Shown one piece after another: positions 25,198 through 33,534 of a stretch of DNA of 64,000 bases (position 1 is the stretch's first letter; the number at the start of each line of letters is the position of its first letter). Both the position numbers and the translations under genes were made by a program. Origin of the DNA: JBNNGK01 sp050268245 (lineage in GTDB: Bacteria > Pseudomonadota > Gammaproteobacteria > Enterobacterales > Enterobacteriaceae); contig NZ_JBNNGK010000008.1 in assembly GCF_050268245.1 (NCBI RefSeq), positions 1 to 64,000 on the forward strand, written 5' to 3'. Below the pieces are notes generated by a model. That model saw only the letters and a list, made by a program, of their open reading frames with translations. It did not search any database and was not told where the DNA came from.

Positions 25198-25728
25198 TTA
25201 GCGGCCAAAGAGGTCGCGGCGACGTGGGCGAACAAATTGCGCCACGAGCACGAGAATAGCGATAGCCAGATAAGCGGCAAAAATCCCTACCAGCCACTGA
25301 GGCATTTCTAAGGTCAGGAATTGCCATTGGCGTACCGCGCAATCACCAGATGCATGGAATACCGCGGGTAGCCATTTATCAAGAGGCAGCCAAGACGGGA
25401 AGTTGACGAAGAAATCGCAGGTGTTAAAAGGCGAAGGATGCAACTGAATCATAGTGTGCTTCCACGCCAGTTGGACGCCTTCCCACGCACTGTAGATCCA
25501 CAACAGAATGGCGGCGTAACGTAACGGCGTTTTGGGTGCGATGGCACCAACCAAGGCTGCCCCCATTATGCCAAATAGCGCACAACGTTCATAAATGCAC
25601 ATGACACAGGGCTGCAGCAACATTACATGCTGAAAATAGAGCGCCGCCAGCTCCAGAACCAGTGCGGTCAGGGCTAACAGTAGCCATGCACCGCGTCCCT
25701 GTGAGCAGCGGTTAAAAAATTGCAACAT
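25198..25728 (-). CDS. dsbB: Disulfide bond formation protein DsbB
   Basis: Inner-membrane enzyme that re-oxidises periplasmic DsbA and passes electrons to quinones. The ATG at 25728 is chosen because it follows GGAAGAATAAAGAT and gives 176 residues, exactly E. coli DsbB; an earlier in-frame start adds 18 residues. Four membrane helices are seen, with redox pairs Cys41-Cys44 (CVMC) and Cys104-Cys130. It follows nhaB on the same strand with 125 bp between, the conserved neighbour order. Confidence 0.97.
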   Translation of the reverse strand: MLQFFNRCSQGRGAWLLLALTALVLELAALYFQHVMLLQPCVMCIYERCALFGIMGAALVGAIAPKTPLRYAAILLWIYSAWEGVQLAWKHTMIQLHPSPFNTCDFFVNFPSWLPLDKWLPAVFHASGDCAVRQWQFLTLEMPQWLVGIFAAYLAIAILVLVAQFVRPRRRDLFGR

Positions 25729-25786
25729 ATCTTTATTCTTCCATGCAGTAAGCAATTGAACCCGCAGTGTAAACCAATTCAATCCT

Positions 25787-25837
25787 GCTGCCAGCCACTT
25801 GAGGTGAATTCAGCGTAAAAAATGAGTCGCTGGCAGC
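25787..25837. repeat. Inverted repeat between nhaB and dsbB
   Basis: GCTGCCAGC (25787-25795) and GCTGGCAGC (25829-25837) are perfect inverted arms around a 33-base loop. No U-tract, so not a standard terminator. Confidence 0.45.
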
Positions 25838-25853
25838 GGTCGGTTAATGGTGA

Positions 25854-27443
25854 TTAATGTGCGCTGACGGGTGCTGGCGCCATTGCGTCCATTGGTGGCA
25901 GGGTTAACCAGTGCCATTGAGTTAATAACTCGGTCATAGGGGCTAACGTATACTCCACACAAAGCAGACCGATCAAGGTTAATACGATGGTATAGGGCAG
26001 TGCCATCCACACCATTCGACCATAGGAAAGACGAACCAAAGGCGCGATGGCGGAGGTTAGTAAGAACAGGAATGCGGCTTGGCCATTTGGCGTGGCTACC
26101 GAAGGCAGGTTAGTCCCGGTATTAATCGCTACCGCCAGCATTTCGAACTGTTTGAGGGAAATAACGCCGTCAGCCAACGCGGTACGCGCTTCATTGATAT
26201 ATACCGTACCGACAAACACATTATCAGATACGGAAGACAACAGGCCATTGAACAGATAGAACAGCATCAGTTGTGCAGATGGTTCAGCCTGAAGCACAAA
26301 TGAAATCACCGGGGTGAACAAGTGTTGTTCGATGATCACGGCGACAATAGTAAAGAACACGGTAAGCAGGGCGGTAAAAGGTAATGCCTCTTGGAACGCT
26401 TTGCCGATGGCGTGTTCGTCGGTCACACCGCACAGTGATGTGGCTAAAATAATAACCGACAGTCCAATTAGCCCGACCTCTGCCAGATGCAGGGCCAACG
26501 CGGCGACCAGCCAAATGCCGATCAGCGCCTGAACGATTAATTTAACTTTGTCTTGGCGATTGCGTTTGGCGGTGGCTTTTACATCGAAATCTTTTAGTAC
26601 TTCACGTACGCGTTCAGGCAGCTTGGCGCCGTAGCCAAATACGCCGAAGCGTTCTACCAATAAACAGACGACCAGACCGCATACGAATACCGGCAATGTG
26701 ACGGGCGACATGCGCAAGAAGAAGTCAAGAAAGCCCCAATCGGCGCTTTTAGCGATAATCAGGTTTTGTGGTTCCCCCACCATGGTCATGACCCCTCCCA
26801 ATGCCGTACCGACACCGGCATGCATCAGCAGGCTGCGTAAGAACGCACGAAACTGTTCCAACGTTTGTTTGCGATCGTCACTGTCGATAGCACTATCATC
26901 ACCCACATCATGTACGCCTTCAGGTCGATTAGAGGCCACATTGTGATAGATAGAATAAAACCCGGTGGCTACGCTGATCACCACGGCGACTACCGTTAAT
27001 GCATCAAGGAAAGCGGAAAGAACTGCGGCTGCAATACAAAATGACAATGACAACAGCATTTTTGAACGAATGTTGAGCAGGAGCTTGGTGAAGACATACA
27101 ACAGCAGCTGCTTCATGAAATAGATGCCGGCAACCATAAATATCAGCAGCAGCAACACTTCCAGATTGTTGGCGATTTCCTCACCGACATGAGCAGGGCT
27201 GGTCATACCAATCGCAACGGCTTCTATCGCCAGTAAACCGCCCGGGAGTAATGGGTAACACTTAAGCGCCATGGCCAAGGTGAAAATGAACTCTACCACC
27301 AGCAGCCAGCCAGCGGTGAAAGGACTGACGAAGAAGAATACGATGGGGTTGATCACCAAAAAAATAAGAATTGCCAGCTTGTACCAGTCGGGCGACTGCC
27401 CAAGAAAATTCTTTATGAGCGCACTGCGCGTTGTCATTTCCAT
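25854..27443 (-). CDS. nhaB: Na+/H+ antiporter NhaB
   Basis: Electrogenic sodium/proton antiporter of the inner membrane, for sodium tolerance and pH balance. The ATG at 27443 (MEMTTRSALIKNFLGQ) is preferred over an in-frame ATG 45 bases upstream; the protein is then 529 residues (E. coli 513). Many membrane helices run along its length, and NTGTNLPSVATPNGQAAFLF and the FNGLLSSVSDNVFVGT stretch are diagnostic of NhaB. The C-terminus is longer than E. coli by a small Pro/Ala-rich tail. Divergent from fadR, a conserved pairing. Confidence 0.96.
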   Translation of the reverse strand: MEMTTRSALIKNFLGQSPDWYKLAILIFLVINPIVFFFVSPFTAGWLLVVEFIFTLAMALKCYPLLPGGLLAIEAVAIGMTSPAHVGEEIANNLEVLLLLIFMVAGIYFMKQLLLYVFTKLLLNIRSKMLLSLSFCIAAAVLSAFLDALTVVAVVISVATGFYSIYHNVASNRPEGVHDVGDDSAIDSDDRKQTLEQFRAFLRSLLMHAGVGTALGGVMTMVGEPQNLIIAKSADWGFLDFFLRMSPVTLPVFVCGLVVCLLVERFGVFGYGAKLPERVREVLKDFDVKATAKRNRQDKVKLIVQALIGIWLVAALALHLAEVGLIGLSVIILATSLCGVTDEHAIGKAFQEALPFTALLTVFFTIVAVIIEQHLFTPVISFVLQAEPSAQLMLFYLFNGLLSSVSDNVFVGTVYINEARTALADGVISLKQFEMLAVAINTGTNLPSVATPNGQAAFLFLLTSAIAPLVRLSYGRMVWMALPYTIVLTLIGLLCVEYTLAPMTELLTQWHWLTLPPMDAMAPAPVSAH

Positions 27444-27626
27444 TTTGTTTCTATAACCCCTAATAAAGTAATGTTCATACCCTATCAATGCCGCTTACTG
27501 CGATGCAACCATGACAGGAATTACAATCGAAAATTCATAGGCTTTGCCGATTTTGCCCGTTTTTTGCCATGTTATGCACACTTTCGTTTATTGTTTTTCG
27601 CTCATGCTATGTCATATCTGAGCGAT

Positions 27627-27639
27627 CTGGTATGATCAG
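27627..27639. promoter_or_regulatory. Candidate FadR site upstream of fadR
   Basis: CTGGTATGATCAG matches the palindromic FadR core CTGGTCNGACCAG at 10 of 12 defined positions, 44 bp before the fadR start. It suggests autoregulation. Confidence 0.45.
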
Positions 27640-27683
27640 CAGACTATTATTACTGATTATCGTCGCTACGGAACGTCAAACAC

Positions 27684-28403
27684 ATGGTCATTAAGGCGCA
27701 GAGTCCTGCCGGTTTCGCGGAAGAGTACATTATTGAAAGTATATGGAATAATCGCTTCCCTCCTGGCTCTATTTTGCCCGCGGAGCGCGAGCTTTCAGAA
27801 CTGATTGGTGTCACGCGCACCACGTTACGTGAGGTTTTACAGCGTTTAGCCCGCGATGGTTGGTTAACCATCCAGCATGGCAAACCGACTAAGGTTAACA
27901 ACTTCTGGGAGACGTCGGGTCTCAACATCCTGGAAACGCTGGCACGTCTCGATCATAACAGCGTGCCACAGTTAATCGATAATTTATTGTCGGTTCGCAC
28001 AAATATTGCTTCGATCTTTATTCGTTCTGCGGTCCGTAACTACCCAGAACAGGCCCAGGAAGTATTAGCGAAAGCTGAAGAGGTCGAGGATCAGGCAGAG
28101 GCGTTTAACAAACTCGATTATGAGATTTTCCGTGGGTTGGCGTTTGTCTCTGGTAACCCGATTTACGGTTTGATCTTTAACGGGCTAAAAGGTCTGTATA
28201 CGCGAGTGGGTCGTTATTACTTCTCTAATCCGGAAGCACGCAAGTTGGCGCTTAACTTCTATAGCAAGCTGTCCACTCTTTGCCATGAAAAAACCTACGA
28301 TCAGGTGATGGAGACGGTGCGTAACTACGGTAAAGAGAGTGGGGCGATTTGGCAGAGTATGCAGGGCACCATGCCTAGCGATCTCACTGAGGCACGTCGC
28401 TAA
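27684..28403 (+). CDS. fadR: Fatty acid metabolism regulator FadR
   Basis: GntR-family dual regulator that represses fatty acid degradation genes (fadD, fadL, fadBA) and activates fabA/fabB; long-chain acyl-CoA releases it from DNA. The 239 residues equal E. coli FadR, with a near-identical winged helix-turn-helix (about 1-72, RELSELIGVTRTTLREVLQR) and a C-terminal acyl-CoA-binding helical domain. Divergent from nhaB. A terminator follows. Confidence 0.98.
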   Translation: MVIKAQSPAGFAEEYIIESIWNNRFPPGSILPAERELSELIGVTRTTLREVLQRLARDGWLTIQHGKPTKVNNFWETSGLNILETLARLDHNSVPQLIDNLLSVRTNIASIFIRSAVRNYPEQAQEVLAKAEEVEDQAEAFNKLDYEIFRGLAFVSGNPIYGLIFNGLKGLYTRVGRYYFSNPEARKLALNFYSKLSTLCHEKTYDQVMETVRNYGKESGAIWQSMQGTMPSDLTEARR

Positions 28404-28418
28404 AACATTTTGTTGATG

Positions 28419-28440
28419 GGGGGCTTGTTCTGCCCCCTTT
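28419..28440 (+). terminator. fadR terminator
   Basis: Stem GGGGGC (28419-28424) / GCCCCC (28432-28437) followed by TTT, 15 bp after the fadR stop. Confidence 0.75.
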
Positions 28441-28716
28441 AGGTGTCAATGGGATAACGGGCTATCCCATTTACTGTAATGTTACGGGTTAATAGCCTTG
28501 CTATTTGAAACCCATCAACAGCGGCATTGTTCATCAATACGGTTACTCGATAAATACGCGGTAAAGTGCTACAGAATGTGCTCACCCATTTGCATGCGCT
28601 TCCAATGCCTTTGCATCTTTTCACTGCGTGTTAATCGATCGCTATTCCACTGAGCTGTGATTGTTAATGTATAAGGCGATGCCAACTCTGCTTGTTCGCA
28701 ATAGCCGAATTGGCAG
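28441..28716. other. Gap with possible decayed coding sequence
   Basis: Between the fadR terminator and the desaturase 3' end. An 8-bp hairpin ATGGGATA / TATCCCAT stands at 28449-28470. On the minus strand two short open frames (28569-28772, overlapping the desaturase end, and 28439-28624) read on from one another after a frame change, as a broken gene would, but I recognise no family. Confidence 0.3.
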
Positions 28717-29748
28717 TCAAGTTCTATCCTGCTTACTCCATCGATTAGAACGGCGAAATGTCCCAAAATCATTAAACCGCACTCCCATCTTCTTCATTGC
28801 CTGATGTGAAGTTTTGGCTGACATTTGCCGGATGTAAAACGGCTCATTCACGACAAAGTGGTGGATGCTATGGGTGCTGCCGAAGTTTGCACAGAACATA
28901 TTTAATGGCCACATCCAGTAACTATTCATTACCTGTGTTTGTTGCGTGACGTTGTTGCTGTCAATATCGCCATAATAATGCATGTTTGAACTCACAAAAT
29001 GCAGGCAGAAAGTCCAAAGCACATTTGGCGCGATAAGAATCACGGTGGTGATGTTTAAATAATGAATGAAGGTTAACAAATTATCAGACCATGAAATCGG
29101 ATTCCCGGATAAGGTGAATAATCCATCAATGGTATGAAACAGTAAAAAGCAATACCAGAGGAGCCAGGTTAATGCGGTCACAGGAACATAGGATTTAAAT
29201 CCCACCCAGCTAGCATGAAGTTTACCTTTCCAAGTCTCAATATCCGCAATCACTTTTATTGAAGAGAGCATTAAATCGGCCATCATATAAAAGCGTGGTA
29301 ATCCCCATTGAAAGCCATTGGTCAGCGCTCTTTCCTCTAAGTCCTCCTTACTGCCTGATATTTGGTGATGACGCAGATGAAGTTTGCGTCTAACCCACGG
29401 GTTAGGGCTGCTGGGCCTTACCAACCAGGCCAGGCTCAGCATGGTATTATGCATCAACTTATTTTTTTTGAAGTAAAGTTGGTGGATGAGATCATGTTCA
29501 ATTTCATGCACGATAGAAATAAAAAAGGCGTTTAACAGAACGCAAAGCCACCATGGGATACTGTTTTCTATATATAAAACAGAACTGATGATAGTGAGGA
29601 TAATCATCAATATTAATATTGATAAACCTATGGCATTTTGATGCCGTAACCAGCGATGTTTTTCACGTAACGTTTTATTATATTGTGTGATGGCATGTCT
29701 AATATACTTTGTCTGATAGGCGGGTGAATTATCATCAATAGCAGTCAT
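28717..29748 (-). CDS. Membrane fatty acid desaturase
   Basis: Di-iron membrane desaturase (fatty acid desaturase family) predicted to introduce a double bond into an acyl chain of a membrane lipid or acyl-CoA. The 343-residue protein has the three histidine boxes: HEIEHDLIH (81-89), HLRHH (124-128) and HSIHH (293-297), with hydrophobic helices at about 41-60, 65-80, 187-207 and 227-252. Its DNA is visibly richer in A/T than its neighbours and it has no counterpart at this place in E. coli, so horizontal gain is likely. The ribosome site is weak (AGAGG eleven bases upstream). The precise substrate is not readable. Confidence 0.85.
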   Translation of the reverse strand: MTAIDDNSPAYQTKYIRHAITQYNKTLREKHRWLRHQNAIGLSILILMIILTIISSVLYIENSIPWWLCVLLNAFFISIVHEIEHDLIHQLYFKKNKLMHNTMLSLAWLVRPSSPNPWVRRKLHLRHHQISGSKEDLEERALTNGFQWGLPRFYMMADLMLSSIKVIADIETWKGKLHASWVGFKSYVPVTALTWLLWYCFLLFHTIDGLFTLSGNPISWSDNLLTFIHYLNITTVILIAPNVLWTFCLHFVSSNMHYYGDIDSNNVTQQTQVMNSYWMWPLNMFCANFGSTHSIHHFVVNEPFYIRQMSAKTSHQAMKKMGVRFNDFGTFRRSNRWSKQDRT

Positions 29749-29815
29749 TTTGAATAAGCCTCTGTGATAACGGTAGCAAAATGGGTGTCCATCATGTTTT
29801 CCGTCGATCGGATAA

Positions 29816-29911
29816 TTAAGTCTTATTAAGGTTTAGAACAACTGCAGAGATAATCCAGTTAATGGCGAATAAAATACATAACGACATGAATTTCATTGTT
29901 TTTATTTGCAT
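29816..29911 (-). CDS. Candidate 31-aa membrane peptide
   Basis: A 31-codon ORF with a basic start (MQIKTMK) and one hydrophobic helix (FMSLCILFAINWIISAVVL), ending NLNKT. The nearest purine-rich ribosome-like site (GGAGG) is about 20 bases upstream, too far for a normal start, so support is limited. It lies in the AT-rich 360-bp gap between ycgB and the desaturase, same strand as both. The rest of the gap shows no other gene. Confidence 0.35.
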   Translation of the reverse strand: MQIKTMKFMSLCILFAINWIISAVVLNLNKT

Positions 29912-30063
29912 ATTGCGACGAAATTTTTTTTCCCTCCGTTCTAGGGCTCGTAATTATTCATTATGAGTGCTGATTAGTTCTTGTTATATGCACTTATTTA
30001 TCCAAACCGTATAGACCCACAGTTTTAATGGGGTTTATTTTTGGACATATGCCATGTTGAAGT

Positions 30064-30082
30064 GTGGCTGCTAAGCAGCCAC
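30064..30082 (-). terminator. Hairpin past ycgB
   Basis: Perfect 8-bp stem GTGGCTGC / GCAGCCAC with loop TAA, 27 bp past the ycgB stop. No clear U-tract on the minus strand. Confidence 0.5.
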
Positions 30083-30108
30083 CTCTCCTAAGGCCTTTAT
30101 TGCCCGGT

Positions 30109-31644
30109 TTATAACGAATTGGGCCGCGGTGGACATCTTTCCAAGTGTTCCACACTGCCGTCTTCGTTTTGCTGCTCTAAAATGACGTCAAAGCCCCATA
30201 AGCGGTGTAAGTGCTTCATCACCTCACGGCGGCTTCTATCCAGTGGTGCGCGCTCTTGCGGGACGTAGCGCAGTGTCAGTGAGCGGTCGCCACGCAAATC
30301 AACGTTCCAAATTTGAATATTTGGCTCGAGGTTGCTGAGATTGTATTGCGCGGATAATTCTTGCCGAATCGCGCGGTAACCGGCTTCATCATGAATGGCT
30401 GAAATTTCCAGATAATTATTGCGATCGTCATCCAGTACGGTAAATAACCTAAAGTCACGCATCACTTTCGGCGACAAGAATTGGCTGATAAAACTTTCGT
30501 CCTTGAAGTCACGCATGGCGAAATGCAGCGTCTCTAGCCAGTCTTTACCGGCAATATCCGGGAACCAGTGACGATCTTCCTCCGTGGGTGACTGACAAAT
30601 GCGTTTGATATCTTGAAACATGGCAAAACCGAGTGCATAGGGATTGATGCCGTTGTAATAAGGACTGTTATACGGTGGTTGATAAACCACATTGGTATGG
30701 CTGTGTAAGAACTCAAGCATGAAGCTTTCGGTGACACGCCCCTCATCATACAGATGGTTCAAAATAGTGTAATGCCAAAAGGTAGCCCATCCCTCATTCA
30801 TCACCTGCGTTTGTTTTTGTGGGTAAAAATATTGACTCACTTTACGCACGATACGTAACACTTCGCGTTGCCATGGTTCCAGCAGCGGGGCGTTCTTCTC
30901 CATAAAATAGAGAAGGTTTTCCTGTGGTTCGGCAGGGTAACGACGCGCCTGTTCCGGGGCTTCCTCCCGTTCGATGCGCGGTAGAGTTTTCCACAGCGAA
31001 TTAACCTGGCTTTGCAAATACTCCTCACGGCTTTTTTGGCGTGCTTTTTCTTCTTGTAGGGAGATTTTTTGCGGTCGTTTGTAGCGATCCACTCCGTAGT
31101 TCATGAGGGCGTGACATGAATCCAGTAATTTCTCAACTTCTTCGACACCATAGCGTTCTTCACACTCGCTGATATAGTGACGGGCAAAGAGCAGATAATC
31201 GACGATGGAACTGGCGTCGGTCCAACTGCGAAACAGATAGTTGTTTTTGAAAAATGAGTTATGCCCGTAACAGGCATGTGCCATCACCAAGGCTTGCAGG
31301 GTAATGGTGTTTTCTTCCATCAAATAAGCAATGCACGGATTGGAGTTAATGACAATTTCATAGGCCAGACCTTGTTGCCCATGTTTATAGCGTTGCTCAG
31401 TTTCGATGAATTTTTTGCCGAATGACCAGTGGGTATAGTTAATTGGCATGCCGACGCTTGAGTAAGCGTCCATCATCTGTTCGGACGTAATCACCTCAAT
31501 TTGATGCGGATAAGTATCCAGTTGGTAATGTTTAGCCACTCGGTCTATCTGCTCCAGATACTCCTGCAACAGTTCGAACGTCCAGTCCGGTCCATCGCTC
31601 AGACGTTTTTCATCCAAAACGTGATCATGTGTTGAAGTAGTCAT
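30109..31644 (-). CDS. ycgB: SpoVR family protein YcgB
   Basis: Large cytosolic protein of the SpoVR family, linked genetically to the PrkA-type kinase YeaG and the VWA protein YeaH in starvation and stress survival; biochemical role unsettled. The 511 residues match E. coli YcgB (510) along the whole length, including MEENTITLQALVMAHACYGHNSFFKNNYLF and the HSHTNVVYQPPYNSPYYNGINPYALG part. Upstream lies a 523-bp gap shared with divergent dadA. In many bacteria spoVR sits in an operon with yeaH/prkA; here it is about 16 kb away. Confidence 0.95.
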   Translation of the reverse strand: MTTSTHDHVLDEKRLSDGPDWTFELLQEYLEQIDRVAKHYQLDTYPHQIEVITSEQMMDAYSSVGMPINYTHWSFGKKFIETEQRYKHGQQGLAYEIVINSNPCIAYLMEENTITLQALVMAHACYGHNSFFKNNYLFRSWTDASSIVDYLLFARHYISECEERYGVEEVEKLLDSCHALMNYGVDRYKRPQKISLQEEKARQKSREEYLQSQVNSLWKTLPRIEREEAPEQARRYPAEPQENLLYFMEKNAPLLEPWQREVLRIVRKVSQYFYPQKQTQVMNEGWATFWHYTILNHLYDEGRVTESFMLEFLHSHTNVVYQPPYNSPYYNGINPYALGFAMFQDIKRICQSPTEEDRHWFPDIAGKDWLETLHFAMRDFKDESFISQFLSPKVMRDFRLFTVLDDDRNNYLEISAIHDEAGYRAIRQELSAQYNLSNLEPNIQIWNVDLRGDRSLTLRYVPQERAPLDRSRREVMKHLHRLWGFDVILEQQNEDGSVEHLERCPPRPNSL

Positions 31645-32167
31645 CAGCGCACCCTCGTTTTTAACGGACCTGGCTCATTGTGGCGGCCCTGTAACAATCG
31701 TAGCTCATAACTTGGCAGCCTACGGCTGACAAAGCCTAAAAATTCAATCAACTGGCGGTTGACAGGGCATTACCGGTATTCAGCGCAATTTATTCTGTGC
31801 ATCACTCATCGTATTGTGTGTGGCGTATTATTCTAATTTAATATTTAAATTTGTAATTTTATTCTTAATTTTGGTCGAGCAGTTAAATTATCATCTGTTA
31901 ATTTATTGTTGCATGTTTGATGTTTTTCTCAGGTTCACAATACCAGCAAGGTGCATGATTACCGCATGAATTATCGTCAAATTCGTCCTTTGCCGCAGCT
32001 TATCGCTAATTTTGACGCCCCTATTGCAAAAGAAAGTGTGTTGAACGATAAATTAATTGTGAAATATGTCACGATTGATGATTAATATGTTGGCTGGTTT
32101 TTTCCACTGAGTTAATTTGCTGTTTGCAGAAGAATATGCTTTTTTGTGCCTTGGGCTGGAGTCAGCG
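31645..32167. promoter_or_regulatory. ycgB-dadA divergent region
   Basis: 523 bp with a strongly AT-rich core (about 31825-31925). E. coli dadAX is under Lrp and CRP control, and the AT-rich tract would suit Lrp binding, but no specific site is certain. A short ORF (31966-32085) lies within. Confidence 0.45.
31966..32085 (+). CDS. Short ORF upstream of dadA, coding status doubtful
   Basis: A 39-codon ORF (MNYRQIRPLPQLIANFD... ending KYVTIDD), possibly extended to a GTG at 31951. Mixed charged and hydrophobic composition, no membrane helix. No good ribosome site. It could be a leader ORF of dadAX or chance. Confidence 0.2.
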   Translation: MNYRQIRPLPQLIANFDAPIAKESVLNDKLIVKYVTIDD

Positions 32168-33472
32168 ATGCGAGTTTTAATTTTAGGTAGCGGGGTAGTC
32201 GGCGTAGCCAGTGCTTGGTATTTGGCGAAAGCTGGCCATGAGGTCACGGTAATCGATCGACAAGAAGGGCCGGCGATGGAAACCAGCGCGGCCAATGCGG
32301 GGCAAATCTCACCTGGATATGCGGCACCGTGGGCTGCGCCGGGCGTCCCGTTAAAAGCGGTTAAATGGATGTTCCAACGCCATGCGCCGCTGGCAATCCG
32401 TCTAGACGGTAGCCGTTTCCAGTTGAACTGGATGTGGCAGATGCTGAAAAACTGTAACACAGCGCACTATATGACCAATAAGGGGCGCATGGTGCGTCTG
32501 GCGGAATATAGCCGTGATTGCATCAAAGCGTTGCGACAGGAAACAGGCATTCAATACGAAGGGCGGCAGGGGGGAACGTTGCAGCTGTTCCGCACTCAGC
32601 AGCAGTTTGACAATGCGGCCAAGGATATTGCGGTTCTGGAAGACGCTGGCGTACCGTATCAACTCCTCGAAGCCAGCCGACTTGCGACGGTTGAACCGGC
32701 GCTGGCTCAGGTAGCGCATAAATTGACCGGTGGGCTGCAATTGCCGAATGATGAAACCGGTGATTGCCAATTATTCACGCAGCAATTGGCGAAAATGGCG
32801 CAGCAGGCGGGTGTCACCTTCTTGTATAACCACAGTGTGGACCGGTTGCTGGTGGATGGCGATCAAATTAGCGGTGTGCAGTGCGGTGAGCAAATATTTA
32901 AAGCCGATAGTTATGTGGTTGCATTTGGCTCCTACTCCACCGCACTGCTCCGTGGGTTAGTGTCGATTCCGGTTTATCCGTTGAAAGGTTATTCGTTGAC
33001 CATCCCAATTACCGATGGGGCAGCCGCACCGCACTCCACCGTTTTAGATGAAACCTATAAAATAGCGATTACCCGTTTCGACCAGCGTATACGGGTTGGC
33101 GGTATGGCGGAGATTGTCGGCTTTAACACGGAACTGGAACAAAAGCGGCGTGCAACACTGGAAATGGTGGTGCGTGATTTATATCCGAACGGTGGTCAGG
33201 TTGAGCAAGCGACCTTCTGGACCGGCCTGCGGCCAATGACGCCCGATGGTACACCAATCGTTGGCAAGACTTCCGTGAAAAATCTGTATCTTAATACCGG
33301 GCATGGAACCTTGGGGTGGACGATGGCCTGCGGTTCGGGTCAGTTACTGTCCGATCTTATGTCTGGCATCTCACCGGCGATCCCATCCGATGATTTATCG
33401 GTGGCGCGTTACAGCGATGGGTTTTGCAACGCGCGTAACATCCCATTAAAAGGTGTTCACGCCGCGCGTTAA
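32168..33472 (+). CDS. dadA: D-amino acid dehydrogenase, small subunit DadA
   Basis: FAD-dependent membrane-associated enzyme that oxidises D-alanine and other D-amino acids to keto acids, feeding electrons to the respiratory chain. The ATG at 32168, six bases after GGAG, gives 434 residues (E. coli 432). The FAD-binding motif ILGSGVVGVASAWYLAKAGHEVTVIDRQ opens the protein, and the C-terminal NTGHGTLGWTMACGSG segment is typical. It forms the dadAX operon with the racemase 62 bp downstream. Confidence 0.97.
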   Translation: MRVLILGSGVVGVASAWYLAKAGHEVTVIDRQEGPAMETSAANAGQISPGYAAPWAAPGVPLKAVKWMFQRHAPLAIRLDGSRFQLNWMWQMLKNCNTAHYMTNKGRMVRLAEYSRDCIKALRQETGIQYEGRQGGTLQLFRTQQQFDNAAKDIAVLEDAGVPYQLLEASRLATVEPALAQVAHKLTGGLQLPNDETGDCQLFTQQLAKMAQQAGVTFLYNHSVDRLLVDGDQISGVQCGEQIFKADSYVVAFGSYSTALLRGLVSIPVYPLKGYSLTIPITDGAAAPHSTVLDETYKIAITRFDQRIRVGGMAEIVGFNTELEQKRRATLEMVVRDLYPNGGQVEQATFWTGLRPMTPDGTPIVGKTSVKNLYLNTGHGTLGWTMACGSGQLLSDLMSGISPAIPSDDLSVARYSDGFCNARNIPLKGVHAAR

Positions 33473-33534
33473 TCATTGAATATTGCCGCAGGCGCAGTCT
33501 TGCGGCTATGTCGTTAGCCCTCAAAGGAGTACCC

